Assembly (NCBI GenBank): GCA_963720235.1
Contig: OY970389.1
Coordinates: forward strand, 3,162,001-3,226,000
DNA: 64,000 nucleotides
Source: JACMLC01 sp963720235
GTDB lineage: Bacteria > Acidobacteriota > Blastocatellia > Pyrinomonadales > Pyrinomonadaceae
Direction: 5' to 3'
Below the pieces are notes generated by a model, which worked only from the letters and a program-made list of their open reading frames with translations, was not told the origin of the DNA and made no database searches. Below, in pieces: positions 17,618-26,018 of the stretch (within the stretch, counting starts at the first letter, position 1; each line of letters begins with the position of its first letter). Position numbers and translations under genes: made by a program.

Positions 17618-18451
17618 TTAATCTTCCTGCCAGCCTTTGACGACGACGCCGCCGTTGGTCGTGACGACGCGGACGGTCGGGCCACCGCCGCCGAGGTCTA
17701 TGGAGAGTCTTTTGGCGCTGATGCGTCCCTGCAAGGTGACAGGGAAACCTACGTTGAGCGAGCCGTTGACCGTGCCAGTTTCCAGATGCGCGGAATAGTT
17801 GTCTGGAATCTTGAGGCTGATGCCGCCGTTGGTGGTCTCGACATCCAATCCTGCGCCGTCCCAACGCGCTCCCGTCAGCTTGATTGAAAGACCGCCGTTG
17901 ATTGTGCTGCCGCGCACATTGCCCGCGAGGTTATTGAGACTCACGCCGCCGTTGTGCGCCTGAAATTCTATCTGCGCGTTGACATCCGCGATGGCGATGC
18001 CGCCGTTGTAAGTTTCCAGCGAGAGATTCGTGCGGCGCGGGACAAAGATTTCATAGGTCACAGTCCAGTAGCGATTGCGTTCGAGCGCGGGGCCTTCGGC
18101 GTGTATCTCGCTGCCCGTCTCAATGCGAACTTGTTTGGCAAGCTCCTGCGCTTCCGCTTCCGTCAAGGCTGCGGCCTGTATGCGCGTTCGCATCAGGATG
18201 TCATTTCTATCCGCGCCCTTGATGGAGATGCTGCCGTTCACACGCGCATCCACGCTCAGCGTCCCGCGCGCTGCGGGCAAGGTCTGCTCACGCATCTCGC
18301 AATGCGGAGTGAGGCGTTCGTTGTTGTACCAGTTATCGCGACAGGTTAAATCGCCCTTCTGCCCGTAGCCCGAAACTGCTAATGAGAGACTGGCAAACAG
18401 CAAGACCGCTGCGCAACATGCATATCTGCATAAATTCCGACTGAGCATCAC
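17618..18451 (-). CDS. Secreted DUF4097-like beta-repeat protein
   Basis: 277 residues with a signal peptide (about 1-30). The mature protein shows repeated T-x-N-G-G or V-N-G-S turns every 20-25 residues (DARVNGSISI, ETYNGGIAI, QAHNGGVSL, STINGGLSI, ETTNGGISL, GTVNGSLNV, TTNGGVVV), which is the hallmark of the DUF4097/adhesin-like beta-solenoid family. Function of such proteins is unknown; surface or periplasmic location is inferred. The start is the ATG at 18451 with GGAGGAGA about 7 nt upstream. It is divergent from mutS2, with a long repeat element between. Confidence 0.82.
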   Translation of the reverse strand: MMLSRNLCRYACCAAVLLFASLSLAVSGYGQKGDLTCRDNWYNNERLTPHCEMREQTLPAARGTLSVDARVNGSISIKGADRNDILMRTRIQAAALTEAEAQELAKQVRIETGSEIHAEGPALERNRYWTVTYEIFVPRRTNLSLETYNGGIAIADVNAQIEFQAHNGGVSLNNLAGNVRGSTINGGLSIKLTGARWDGAGLDVETTNGGISLKIPDNYSAHLETGTVNGSLNVGFPVTLQGRISAKRLSIDLGGGGPTVRVVTTNGGVVVKGWQED

Positions 18452-18550
18452 ATTCTCCTCCGGCTAGAATTGTTGGTCGAAAGGTCAAGACACGTTGGCT
18501 TTCATCAGAGAGACACCGCCGCGAGCAGCTTTGTGGCAGAAAATTTAGAG

Positions 18551-18670
18551 AAAGCAAAAACGTCTCCCGCAAAGGCGCAAAGGCGCAAAGAAAGCACGCA
18601 AGATAAATAAGCATTCAACTCTTTGCGTCTTCTCTTTGCGCCTTTGCGCCTTTGCGCGAAACTTTCTTCG
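18551..18670. repeat. Inverted-arm element, GCGCAAAG octamer class (copy 1)
   Basis: The left arm has tandem GCGCAAAG words and the right arm CTTTGCGC words. The core contains GATAAATAAGCATTCAAC and is shared with the elements at 43316 and 45417 (the latter reversed). It is located between divergent genes. Confidence 0.85.
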
Positions 18671-18723
18671 CACTCGTCAAATTGCTAAGATACATTCATA
18701 CTGATTTTAACTTTTAGGAAATC

Positions 18724-21216
18724 ATGCACGAACAAGCTTTCAACACACTGGAATATCCTTCTCTGCTCAGAGTCTTACGGCGCGGGGCGCAGACGCCTAT
18801 GGGCCGCGCGCTCATTGACGCGCTCAGGCCGTTTGACGATTTAACTGCGCTGCGCCATTCGCTACGCGCCGTCGCAGAGGCTGTCGAACTCAGACAGCGC
18901 GGCCTCGTCTGGTCTTTCTCAGAGATGGCAGACCCCACAGATGCACTCGCGCTCTTAAACATCGAAGGCGCAACCCTTGAGCCTTTATCCATGCTTGAGC
19001 TGGCGCGCTTGTGCGAGCAGGCTCTGGCCGCGCGCGCAGTCATTCTCACGGAACGCGAGGCCACGCCCGTGCTCTGGGAGATGGTCGAGTCATTGCCGCG
19101 CGGCTTGCACAGTCTAGCGGCGCGCGTGACCGGCAAAATTCTGCCGGGCGGAGAATTGGATGACCGCGCGAGTCCTGAACTGGCGCGCATACGCCGCGAG
19201 ATTACGCGCCTGCGCTCAAGCATCACACGCTCTCTGGAAAACCTCATGCGCCGTTCGGAGGCTGCGATTCAGGATGAGTTGGTCACTGTCAGAAACGACC
19301 GCTTTGTCATTCCTGTCAAAGCAGACCATCGCGGGCGCGTCGGCGGCGTCGCGCACGGCTTCTCTTCCTCCGGCGCAACCGTCTTTATCGAGCCGCTTGA
19401 GACGATTGATTCCAACAACGAATTACAAGCCCTGCGCGAAACAGAAGAGCGCGAGGTCGCGCGCATTCTCTTCACGCTGACGGAAGAACTGCGCGCAGAG
19501 TTGCCCGCGCTGACGCAGGCCGCGCGCTCCGTCGCAGAGCTTGATTTCATCGGCGCAAAGCTTGTGTTTCTCAGGTCATTCGATTGCGTCGTGCCAAATA
19601 TCAGCGAGCAGGACGCGCTCACGCTTACGGCTGCGCGCCATCCTTTGCTGGAAGAAAACTTGCGCGCCACTGGCGGCTCTGTCGTTCCCGTCTCGTTCGA
19701 GCTTGATGCAGAGCATCCTGTGATGGTTATCTCCGGCGCGAACGCTGGCGGCAAAACAGTCGTCCTCAAAACGGCTGGCCTGCTTGCCTTGGTGGCCCTG
19801 TCCGGCATCCCTGTGCCTGCGCGCGAAGCAAGCTTTCCTTTCTATGCTTCCATACTCGCGGACATCGGCGACCATCAATCTCTCGCCGCCAATCTCTCGA
19901 CCTTCACCTCGCACGTCGCCAACATCTCGCGCATGATAGAGCTGTGCCGCGCGCCCGCGCTCGTCCTGCTCGACGAAGTCGGCACAGGCACAGACCCCGA
20001 AGAAGGCTCTGCCTTAGGCGTCGCCGTTGTAGATCATTTTCGCAGAGCTTGCGGCGCGCATGTTTTGGCGACGACGCACTACAGCGGCCTCAAGATGTAT
20101 GCCGCGAATGAAGAGGCTGTGATTAACGCGAGTGTGGAATTTGACGAAAAGACTTTGCAGCCGACTTATAAACTGCTCGTCGGCATCGCCGGAGCATCTT
20201 CCGGCATAGAAATCGCGCGCCGCTTCGGCATCCCCGATGAAGTAGTCGGCGCAGCATCCGAGAACGTCAAAGCCTCTACGCGAGACGCGACCGAATACCT
20301 GCGCCGCATCAAGCGCGAGGCGGATGAAGCTGAAACTTTGCGTGTCGCACTCGAAGAAGAACGCGCGGCTGTGGCAGAGAAATATGCAGCCCTCGATGTG
20401 GAAGCGCGCAAGCGTGAGCGTGAACGCGAAGCCTTGTTCGAGCGCGAGCTTTTGTCTGCCATCGAAGAGTTTGAGAAACGCTCAAGCGAGATGTTTGCGA
20501 AAATCGAAGACCGCGCAGAGCGTCTTAAAGTCGAGCGCGAAGCCAAAGCGCGTGCCTCCGAACTCAAACGCGAAGCCCAACGCGCCGCAAAGGCCGCGAC
20601 AGCTTCCTCTTCATCATCCGCACAAACACAGCGCGGCGTGCGCGTTATCCGCGACGGGCAGATTTTAAATCAAGAAACGCAGCCCGCAATCGAAGATGAA
20701 GAGCAAGCCTTTCGCACGGTTCCGCAACGCGAAATCAAAAAGGGCGATCAGGTGCGTCTCAAATCCTTCGGCTCAATCGGCATCGTGGATAAGATTAACG
20801 GCGGCGAAGCTGAAGTGCGCGTCAAGTCTCTGCGCTTCCGCGAAAAGCTGGTCAATCTTGAACTGGTCGAAGTGACAAAGCCGGACATCGAAACTGGACG
20901 CGGCGCACGCCTGCGCTCAATGGCCCAGAAGCGCGGCACGGAAGTTCGCCTCCGCGCGACCGACGACGACCCGCGCGCCGAACTCAATCTCATAGGGCGC
21001 ACGACGGATGAAGCTGTTGACGAGGCTGACAAATTCCTGGACGAAGCATTTCTCAACAGCCTGCAACACATACGCATCGTGCACGGTCACGGCACAGGCG
21101 CGCTCCGCCGCGCCATCGGCCAACTCTTAAAAGACCACCCGCACGTCGAGCGTTACTCGCCAGCCCCGCAGGATCAGGGCGGCGCGGGCGCAACCGTCGT
21201 CGAATTAAAAATCTAG
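18724..21216 (+). CDS. mutS2: MutS2 family ATPase with C-terminal Smr domain
   Basis: 830 residues, full length for MutS2. Order: core and clamp helices (1-310), ATPase with Walker A GANAGGKT at about 338-345, Walker B LVLLDEVGTGTDPEEG, coiled coil (about 515-640), KOW-like linker (about 670-720) and Smr domain (about 755-830) with HGHGTGALR. MutS2 proteins act in suppression of homologous recombination or, in Bacillus, in splitting collided ribosomes; which applies here is unknown. The usual LDLRG at the start of Smr is L-N-L-I-G-R-T here, so nuclease activity is uncertain. ATG 18724 follows AGGAAA. Confidence 0.92.
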   Translation: MHEQAFNTLEYPSLLRVLRRGAQTPMGRALIDALRPFDDLTALRHSLRAVAEAVELRQRGLVWSFSEMADPTDALALLNIEGATLEPLSMLELARLCEQALAARAVILTEREATPVLWEMVESLPRGLHSLAARVTGKILPGGELDDRASPELARIRREITRLRSSITRSLENLMRRSEAAIQDELVTVRNDRFVIPVKADHRGRVGGVAHGFSSSGATVFIEPLETIDSNNELQALRETEEREVARILFTLTEELRAELPALTQAARSVAELDFIGAKLVFLRSFDCVVPNISEQDALTLTAARHPLLEENLRATGGSVVPVSFELDAEHPVMVISGANAGGKTVVLKTAGLLALVALSGIPVPAREASFPFYASILADIGDHQSLAANLSTFTSHVANISRMIELCRAPALVLLDEVGTGTDPEEGSALGVAVVDHFRRACGAHVLATTHYSGLKMYAANEEAVINASVEFDEKTLQPTYKLLVGIAGASSGIEIARRFGIPDEVVGAASENVKASTRDATEYLRRIKREADEAETLRVALEEERAAVAEKYAALDVEARKREREREALFERELLSAIEEFEKRSSEMFAKIEDRAERLKVEREAKARASELKREAQRAAKAATASSSSSAQTQRGVRVIRDGQILNQETQPAIEDEEQAFRTVPQREIKKGDQVRLKSFGSIGIVDKINGGEAEVRVKSLRFREKLVNLELVEVTKPDIETGRGARLRSMAQKRGTEVRLRATDDDPRAELNLIGRTTDEAVDEADKFLDEAFLNSLQHIRIVHGHGTGALRRAIGQLLKDHPHVERYSPAPQDQGGAGATVVELKI

Positions 21217-21246
21217 GAGCAGTTTTAAATAGGAGCAGTTTTAAAT
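21215..21246 (+). repeat. Perfect tandem duplication of a 16-bp segment carrying the ribosome site
   Basis: AGGAGCAGTTTTAAAT occurs twice head to tail (21215-21230 and 21231-21246), starting inside the mutS2 stop codon and ending 2 bp before the next ATG. Each copy contains an AGGAG Shine-Dalgarno. Confidence 0.9.
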
Positions 21247-21248
21247 TT

Positions 21249-22268
21249 ATGTCTTCAAGAAATTCAGCATCCAGCATCAAGTCTCTTCTCTTGTCGCTTC
21301 TCTTCATAACTCTCGGAGCTGTAGCGGCGCAGGCGCAGCTTGACCCGGACACGCGCTGGCAGAATGGCATCAGCGAGCCATGGTGGTTTGCGGAACAACT
21401 GCCGCAGAAAGAGATAGTCGCCATCGAAGAGCGTTGGGAGCAGATTGGCAAAGACCTTAGCGACGGTAAAGCTGATGGCTGGGAGGGAGATTATTTTGTC
21501 GGCGGCGACACACACGGCAGCTACCTGCGCTGGTCGCCGCAGCATGGCTTTGTCCTCGTACACGTCAATAAATGCATGGCTCAGGTCACAGGCTTCAGCT
21601 ATGGCTCGGCCAGCTACGCTCCGTCTCTGGTCCAATTTTTTCCTGAATATACTTCTCAAGCTTCGGACGCAGGACACGGGCATGGAAGTCACGAAGCGCC
21701 GACCGCGAGATGGATTCCGGTCAAGTGGCGCGGCACGAATCATCTTATCCCTGAAAAAGAGATGTCAGACTTCGGAGATTTTCTGGCGGGCCTGGGCAAA
21801 TACAATGGCACAAACTTCTGGTTCATAGAAATGTTTCCCTTCTATTTCAAGCTCGGACATCAAGAGGAAGAGAACAAATCTCAGGCTCCGATTGTCCCGC
21901 CCGGCTATGAGAAATTTCTCAAGCAGCCGATTGAAGCAATCATCACTGCCGTCGGCAAACGAGAGGTCAAGCGCGATTACACATCCGAGTCTGAGACCAA
22001 TTCTGTCGGCTACTCTCATGTCTCCATGCAGTTCGTGACAATCAACGCGGGAGCGGTTCACGGAGTCAAACCCGGCATGGCTTTTCGCGGCTTGGAGAGC
22101 GCGATAGGAGATGAAGTGAAAGTCATTAAAGTCAGCAACAACACTTCACAGGCCATCGTGTTCCGCAGTCTTGACGAGCATGGCAAAGAGGAGACTTATT
22201 GGAGCGGGCGGCAAGAGAAGGCATATCCCAAAATTATTGTCGGCTGGAAATTAACAACCGCGCTCTAA
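21249..22268 (+). CDS. Hypothetical secreted protein
   Basis: 339 residues, no family recognised. A signal peptide covers about residues 1-29, ending in AAQAQ. The mature part is rich in aromatic residues (WWFAEQ, WEGDYFVGG, GTNFWFIEMFPFYF) and has a likely beta-domain near the C-terminus (about 240-335) with repeated valine/isoleucine strands. The ATG at 21249 follows a duplicated ribosome-site segment. The dnaG start lies 23 bp beyond its stop, so the three genes mutS2, this one and dnaG may be co-transcribed. Confidence 0.72.
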   Translation: MSSRNSASSIKSLLLSLLFITLGAVAAQAQLDPDTRWQNGISEPWWFAEQLPQKEIVAIEERWEQIGKDLSDGKADGWEGDYFVGGDTHGSYLRWSPQHGFVLVHVNKCMAQVTGFSYGSASYAPSLVQFFPEYTSQASDAGHGHGSHEAPTARWIPVKWRGTNHLIPEKEMSDFGDFLAGLGKYNGTNFWFIEMFPFYFKLGHQEEENKSQAPIVPPGYEKFLKQPIEAIITAVGKREVKRDYTSESETNSVGYSHVSMQFVTINAGAVHGVKPGMAFRGLESAIGDEVKVIKVSNNTSQAIVFRSLDEHGKEETYWSGRQEKAYPKIIVGWKLTTAL

Positions 22269-22291
22269 AAATATCGGACAGGATTCAGGAC

Positions 22292-24106
22292 TTGCGTTAC
22301 CCGCAAACATTTATAGACGACCTGCGCCGCCAATCGGATATTGTGCGCGTCATACAGGATTACGTGTCTCTGAAAAAGAAGGGCGCGAACTGGATGGCGT
22401 GCTGCCCTTTTCATCAGGAGAAGACGCCTTCGTTTTCGGTTAATCCGGCGAAGGAGATTTTCTTCTGCTTTGGATGTCAGAAGGGAGGCTCTGTCTTTAA
22501 CTTTGTGATGGAGATGGAGCGCGTCTCTTTTCCTGAAGCCATCAGGATTGTGGCCGAGAAGTCTAATGTGCCGTTGCCTGCGCTCGTGGATGATGGAAAG
22601 TTTGAGGCGCGGCGCAAGGATGCGGATGAAGTTATAGAGTTGAATAGTTGGGCGCTCGAATTCTGGGAAGCGCAGCTTTCAGAAGGCGGCGCGGAGTCTC
22701 GCGCGGCGCGCGAGTATCTTAAAGGGCGCGAGATAACTGATGAGACCGCGCGTGTCTTTCGTCTGGGTTATGCGCCGGATAGCTGGGAGGCTCTCTCGTC
22801 TTATTTGAAGAAGCGCGGCGCGAGTGAGGCGCAGATAGAGAAGAGCGGCTTGGTTGTCAAAAAGGATGCGGGCGGGTTTTATGACCGCTTTCGCGGGCGA
22901 CTGATTTTTCCAGTGATGGATGCGCAGGGCCGCGCAGTCGCTTTCGGTGGCCGCACGCTCGGCGCAGGCGAGCCGAAGTATCTGAACTCGCCTGAGACTG
23001 CGGCCTACACAAAGGGCCGTCACCTGTATGGCCTGCACCTGACGCGCGATGAGATGCGGCGCAAGAAGTTTGCTATCTTGGTCGAAGGCTATCTGGATTT
23101 GATAGTTCCATATCAATTCGGCGTGCGTAACATGGCGGCCTCTCTGGGGACGGCTTTGACGCCTGAGCAGGCAAGGCTGATGGGAAGGTTTGCGCGGAAA
23201 GTAGTCATCAACTATGATGGTGACAGTGCGGGTGTGAAGGCCGCAAAGCGTGCCATCGAAACGCTTTTGGCAGAAGATTTTGAGATTAAAGTGCTGGTCT
23301 TGCCCGAAGGCGCAGACCCTGACGAATTTATCCGACGACACGGCGTCGAGGCGTATCACGAGAGGCGTGGCAAGGCTCTCCCACACATTCAATTCGTGCT
23401 CGATGAGGCTATACGCGACCGCAATCTCTTTAATCCGCCGGAGAAAGACGAGGCCATTAAAGAGGTACTGCCCTCTGTTCAAGCTGTCCGTAGTGCAATT
23501 CAAAAGCGTGAATACTTTGACATCGCGATGGACGCTCTACGTGTCGAGCAGGATTTGCGAAAAGATATTTGGCAACGAGTTAAAAAAGGCGAGAGCGTTG
23601 ACAGCCATGCCTTAAAACAGATTGGGACGCAGAGACGAAAATTGCAACTGACCGTCGCCGAGCAGAAGCTTCTTGAGCTTCTCATTCATGACGCAGACTT
23701 GAGGCGCGAAATCCTGCCGCGCATGGAGCCTGCCGATTATCAGGATTTGCCGACGGCTTTAATCTTTCGCGCCCTGCTTGAAGCGGAAGCGCAAGGCGGC
23801 GAGATAGATGCGTCCACACTGATGTCTCGCGCGGAGGACGACCCTGTGGCGGCAGACCTCGTGCCGCTCCTCTTGATGTCCGAACCGCAACGCGACGAGG
23901 GCGAGGCGTTGGACGAGGTGATGGCAAACGCTGAAAGCTGTCTCAATGCTTTGCGCCTGATGGCGGTTGACCGTCGCATAGGCGAGCTTGGTCTTGAGAT
24001 GGCTACAGCCGAACGCGCGGGCGAGTTGGAACGCCGCGACCAGTTGGCTCTGGAACATCTGGAATGGACCAGACGCAGAAGCAAGTTAAGTAATTTTAGA
24101 TTTTAG
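22292..24106 (+). CDS. dnaG: DNA primase DnaG
   Basis: 604 residues. DnaG synthesises RNA primers at the replication fork. The CHC2 zinc-binding domain (about 1-95) has C38, H41, C59 and C62. The TOPRIM catalytic core (about 250-340) includes LVEGYLDLI and the acidic INYDGDSAG. A C-terminal helicase-interaction region follows. The start is taken as TTG 22292, with AGGA 8 nt upstream and a typical primase N-terminus (YPQTFIDDLRRQSDIV); extension to 22199 would overlap the preceding gene by 70 bp. The last residues and stop (N-F-R-F-stop) are written in heptamer repeat sequence. Confidence 0.93.
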   Translation: MRYPQTFIDDLRRQSDIVRVIQDYVSLKKKGANWMACCPFHQEKTPSFSVNPAKEIFFCFGCQKGGSVFNFVMEMERVSFPEAIRIVAEKSNVPLPALVDDGKFEARRKDADEVIELNSWALEFWEAQLSEGGAESRAAREYLKGREITDETARVFRLGYAPDSWEALSSYLKKRGASEAQIEKSGLVVKKDAGGFYDRFRGRLIFPVMDAQGRAVAFGGRTLGAGEPKYLNSPETAAYTKGRHLYGLHLTRDEMRRKKFAILVEGYLDLIVPYQFGVRNMAASLGTALTPEQARLMGRFARKVVINYDGDSAGVKAAKRAIETLLAEDFEIKVLVLPEGADPDEFIRRHGVEAYHERRGKALPHIQFVLDEAIRDRNLFNPPEKDEAIKEVLPSVQAVRSAIQKREYFDIAMDALRVEQDLRKDIWQRVKKGESVDSHALKQIGTQRRKLQLTVAEQKLLELLIHDADLRREILPRMEPADYQDLPTALIFRALLEAEAQGGEIDASTLMSRAEDDPVAADLVPLLLMSEPQRDEGEALDEVMANAESCLNALRLMAVDRRIGELGLEMATAERAGELERRDQLALEHLEWTRRRSKLSNFRF

Positions 24107-24204
24107 ATTTTAGATTTGCGATTTGAAGACAGATTCAAAGATGACTCTTCGGCTTCTGCATTCAACAAACCAAAATCTAAAATCAAAAATCGCAAATCAA
24201 AAAT
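24091..24204. repeat. Inverted heptamer-arm element, ATTTTAG class, dnaG/rpoD junction
   Basis: The left arm (24091-24130) overlaps the dnaG stop codon and the right arm (about 24168-24204) ends 7 bp before the rpoD ATG. Words are ATTTTAG and ATTTGCG against AAAATCT and CAAATC. Confidence 0.85.
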
Positions 24205-24211
24205 TTCTATC

Positions 24212-25942
24212 ATGAGCATGGAAGAAAAAGACCGCGAAGATGTGATGCAGCGTCTCTTGGAGATGGGCGGCGATAAGAAGTATCTGACGTTTGATGATTT
24301 GAACCGCGAGTTGCCGGACAATGTCGTCTCGGCTGACGACATAGAGGATGTCTTGCAAAAGCTCGAAGGCTCGAACATTACCGTCGCAGATTCCGAAGAA
24401 CGCCTGATAGAACAGGCCGCGGCCATCGCCACAGACGATGAAGACGACACGATTGACGAAGACATAGAGCTAGACCTCTCTGCCGGCGCGCTGGAGAAGA
24501 CAAACGACCCCGTGCGCCTCTACCTGCGCGAGATGGGCGTCGTGCCGCTCCTGACACGCGAGGGCGAGGTCGCCATCGCCAAGCGAATTGAGCGCGGGCA
24601 GATACGAACGCAGAAAGCTATCGCACGCTCGCCCATCGCCGTCGAAGAGCTTTTGGGCATCGGCGACGAACTCGAAAACGGCATCATCAACATACGCGAA
24701 ATCGTCAACTTCTCTGAACAAGCAGAGCTCACCGGACAGGAAGACAAGGCGGATGAATATCTGGCATGGACTATCGAAGGCGTGCAGAACATACGCAAGC
24801 TCTACAAGTCCGGCCTCAAAGAATGGGAGAAGTTGCGTGCCGAGCAGAAATTGACGCGCGGCAAGAAGAGCAAAAAGCTCTTGCGTCTGAAACGCAAAGT
24901 CGCGCGCATGCGCCTAGAGATAGCGCAGGAAATCGGCAGGCTGAATCTGACAGAGCGCGCACGCCAGCGTCTCATCAACTCCATCCGCAGCATCCAGAAA
25001 GAGGTGCGCGCAGCGGAACGCGACGTAGAGAATTACACGGAGCGTCTGAACAAACGCCGCATCAGGCCGGAGGACGAGAAAGAGTACAAACGCCGTCTCG
25101 CCGCCGGGAAGAAAAAGCTGCTACAGATAGAGCAGGAATACAGAATCACGCCCGTCGAAATCAAACGCTCGCTGCAAGCCATCATCACAGGCGAATTGCA
25201 GACCGGACAGGCCAAGCGCGAACTCGTCGAAGCGAACCTGCGCCTCGTCGTCTCCATCGCCAAAAAATATACCAATCGCGGTTTGCAGTTTCTGGATTTA
25301 ATACAGGAAGGCAACATCGGATTGATGAAGGCCGTGGATAAATTTGAATGGCGACGTGGCTATAAGTTCTCAACCTATGCCACGTGGTGGATTCGTCAGG
25401 CCATCACACGTGCGATTGCAGACCAGGCGAGAACGATTCGCATTCCTGTCCACATGATTGAGACCATTAACAAATTGATTCGCACTTCGCGCTCTCTCGT
25501 GCAGGAACTGGGCCGCGAGCCGACGAGTGAAGAGATTGCCAAGAAGATGGACATTCCCGTCTCTAAAGTGCGGAAAGTATTGAAGATAGCCCAGGAGCCG
25601 ATTTCCCTAGAAACTCCAATCGGCGAAGAGGAAGATTCGCATTTAGGGGATTTTATAGAAGATAAATCAATAATGAATCCCGCAGACGCAGTTGTTGCAT
25701 CTAACCTCCGCGAGATTACGGACGAAGTGCTGGCGACCCTCACGCCGCGGGAGGAAAAAGTTATTAAAATGCGTTTCGGCTTAGGCACAACCGGCTCCGA
25801 GCACACGCTCGAAGAAGTCGGCCAGCATTTTGCCGTGACGCGCGAGCGCATACGCCAGATTGAAGCCAAGGCGCTCAGAAAACTGCGCCACCCATCGCGC
25901 TCTCGCAAGCTGAAAGCATTTTTAGAGAGCACGCAAAGATAG
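24212..25942 (+). CDS. rpoD: RNA polymerase primary sigma factor RpoD
   Basis: 576 residues. Region 1.1-like N-terminus (about 1-80), region 1.2 (about 95-130, NDPVRLYLREMGVVPLLTREGE), a charged non-conserved region, then region 2 (about 335-405, with the -10-recognising FSTYATWWIRQAITRAI), region 3, and region 4 (about 500-570, HTH LEEVGQHFAVTRERIRQIEAKALRKLRH). It is the housekeeping sigma factor. The start is ATG 24212; a longer frame to 24116 would only translate the repeat element. dnaG-rpoD adjacency is the classic macromolecular-synthesis arrangement, here with a heptamer hairpin between the genes. Confidence 0.95.
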   Translation: MSMEEKDREDVMQRLLEMGGDKKYLTFDDLNRELPDNVVSADDIEDVLQKLEGSNITVADSEERLIEQAAAIATDDEDDTIDEDIELDLSAGALEKTNDPVRLYLREMGVVPLLTREGEVAIAKRIERGQIRTQKAIARSPIAVEELLGIGDELENGIINIREIVNFSEQAELTGQEDKADEYLAWTIEGVQNIRKLYKSGLKEWEKLRAEQKLTRGKKSKKLLRLKRKVARMRLEIAQEIGRLNLTERARQRLINSIRSIQKEVRAAERDVENYTERLNKRRIRPEDEKEYKRRLAAGKKKLLQIEQEYRITPVEIKRSLQAIITGELQTGQAKRELVEANLRLVVSIAKKYTNRGLQFLDLIQEGNIGLMKAVDKFEWRRGYKFSTYATWWIRQAITRAIADQARTIRIPVHMIETINKLIRTSRSLVQELGREPTSEEIAKKMDIPVSKVRKVLKIAQEPISLETPIGEEEDSHLGDFIEDKSIMNPADAVVASNLREITDEVLATLTPREEKVIKMRFGLGTTGSEHTLEEVGQHFAVTRERIRQIEAKALRKLRHPSRSRKLKAFLESTQR

Positions 25943-25943
25943 T

Positions 25944-26015
25944 TTTGAGTTTTTAGTTTTCAGTTTTAAGCAAAGATGAAAACTGGAAAACTAAAAACTG
26001 AAAACTGAAAACTGA
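25944..26015. repeat. Inverted heptamer-arm element, TTTTCAG class, rpoD/radical SAM junction
   Basis: Left arm TTTTGAG/TTTTTAG/TTTTCAG words and right arm AAAACTG words, separated by a short spacer. It begins 1-2 bp after the rpoD stop and ends 3 bp before the next ATG. Confidence 0.85.
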
Positions 26016-26018
26016 TTA

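Noticed and set aside
22199..22291. Upstream start of DnaG overlapping the previous gene
   Set aside because: It would overlap the hypothetical gene by 70 bp and add about 31 residues not typical of primases; TTG 22292 has a ribosome site and a normal N-terminus.
24116..24211. N-terminal extension of RpoD
   Set aside because: The extension is a translation of the heptamer repeat element; the conserved protein starts at ATG 24212.
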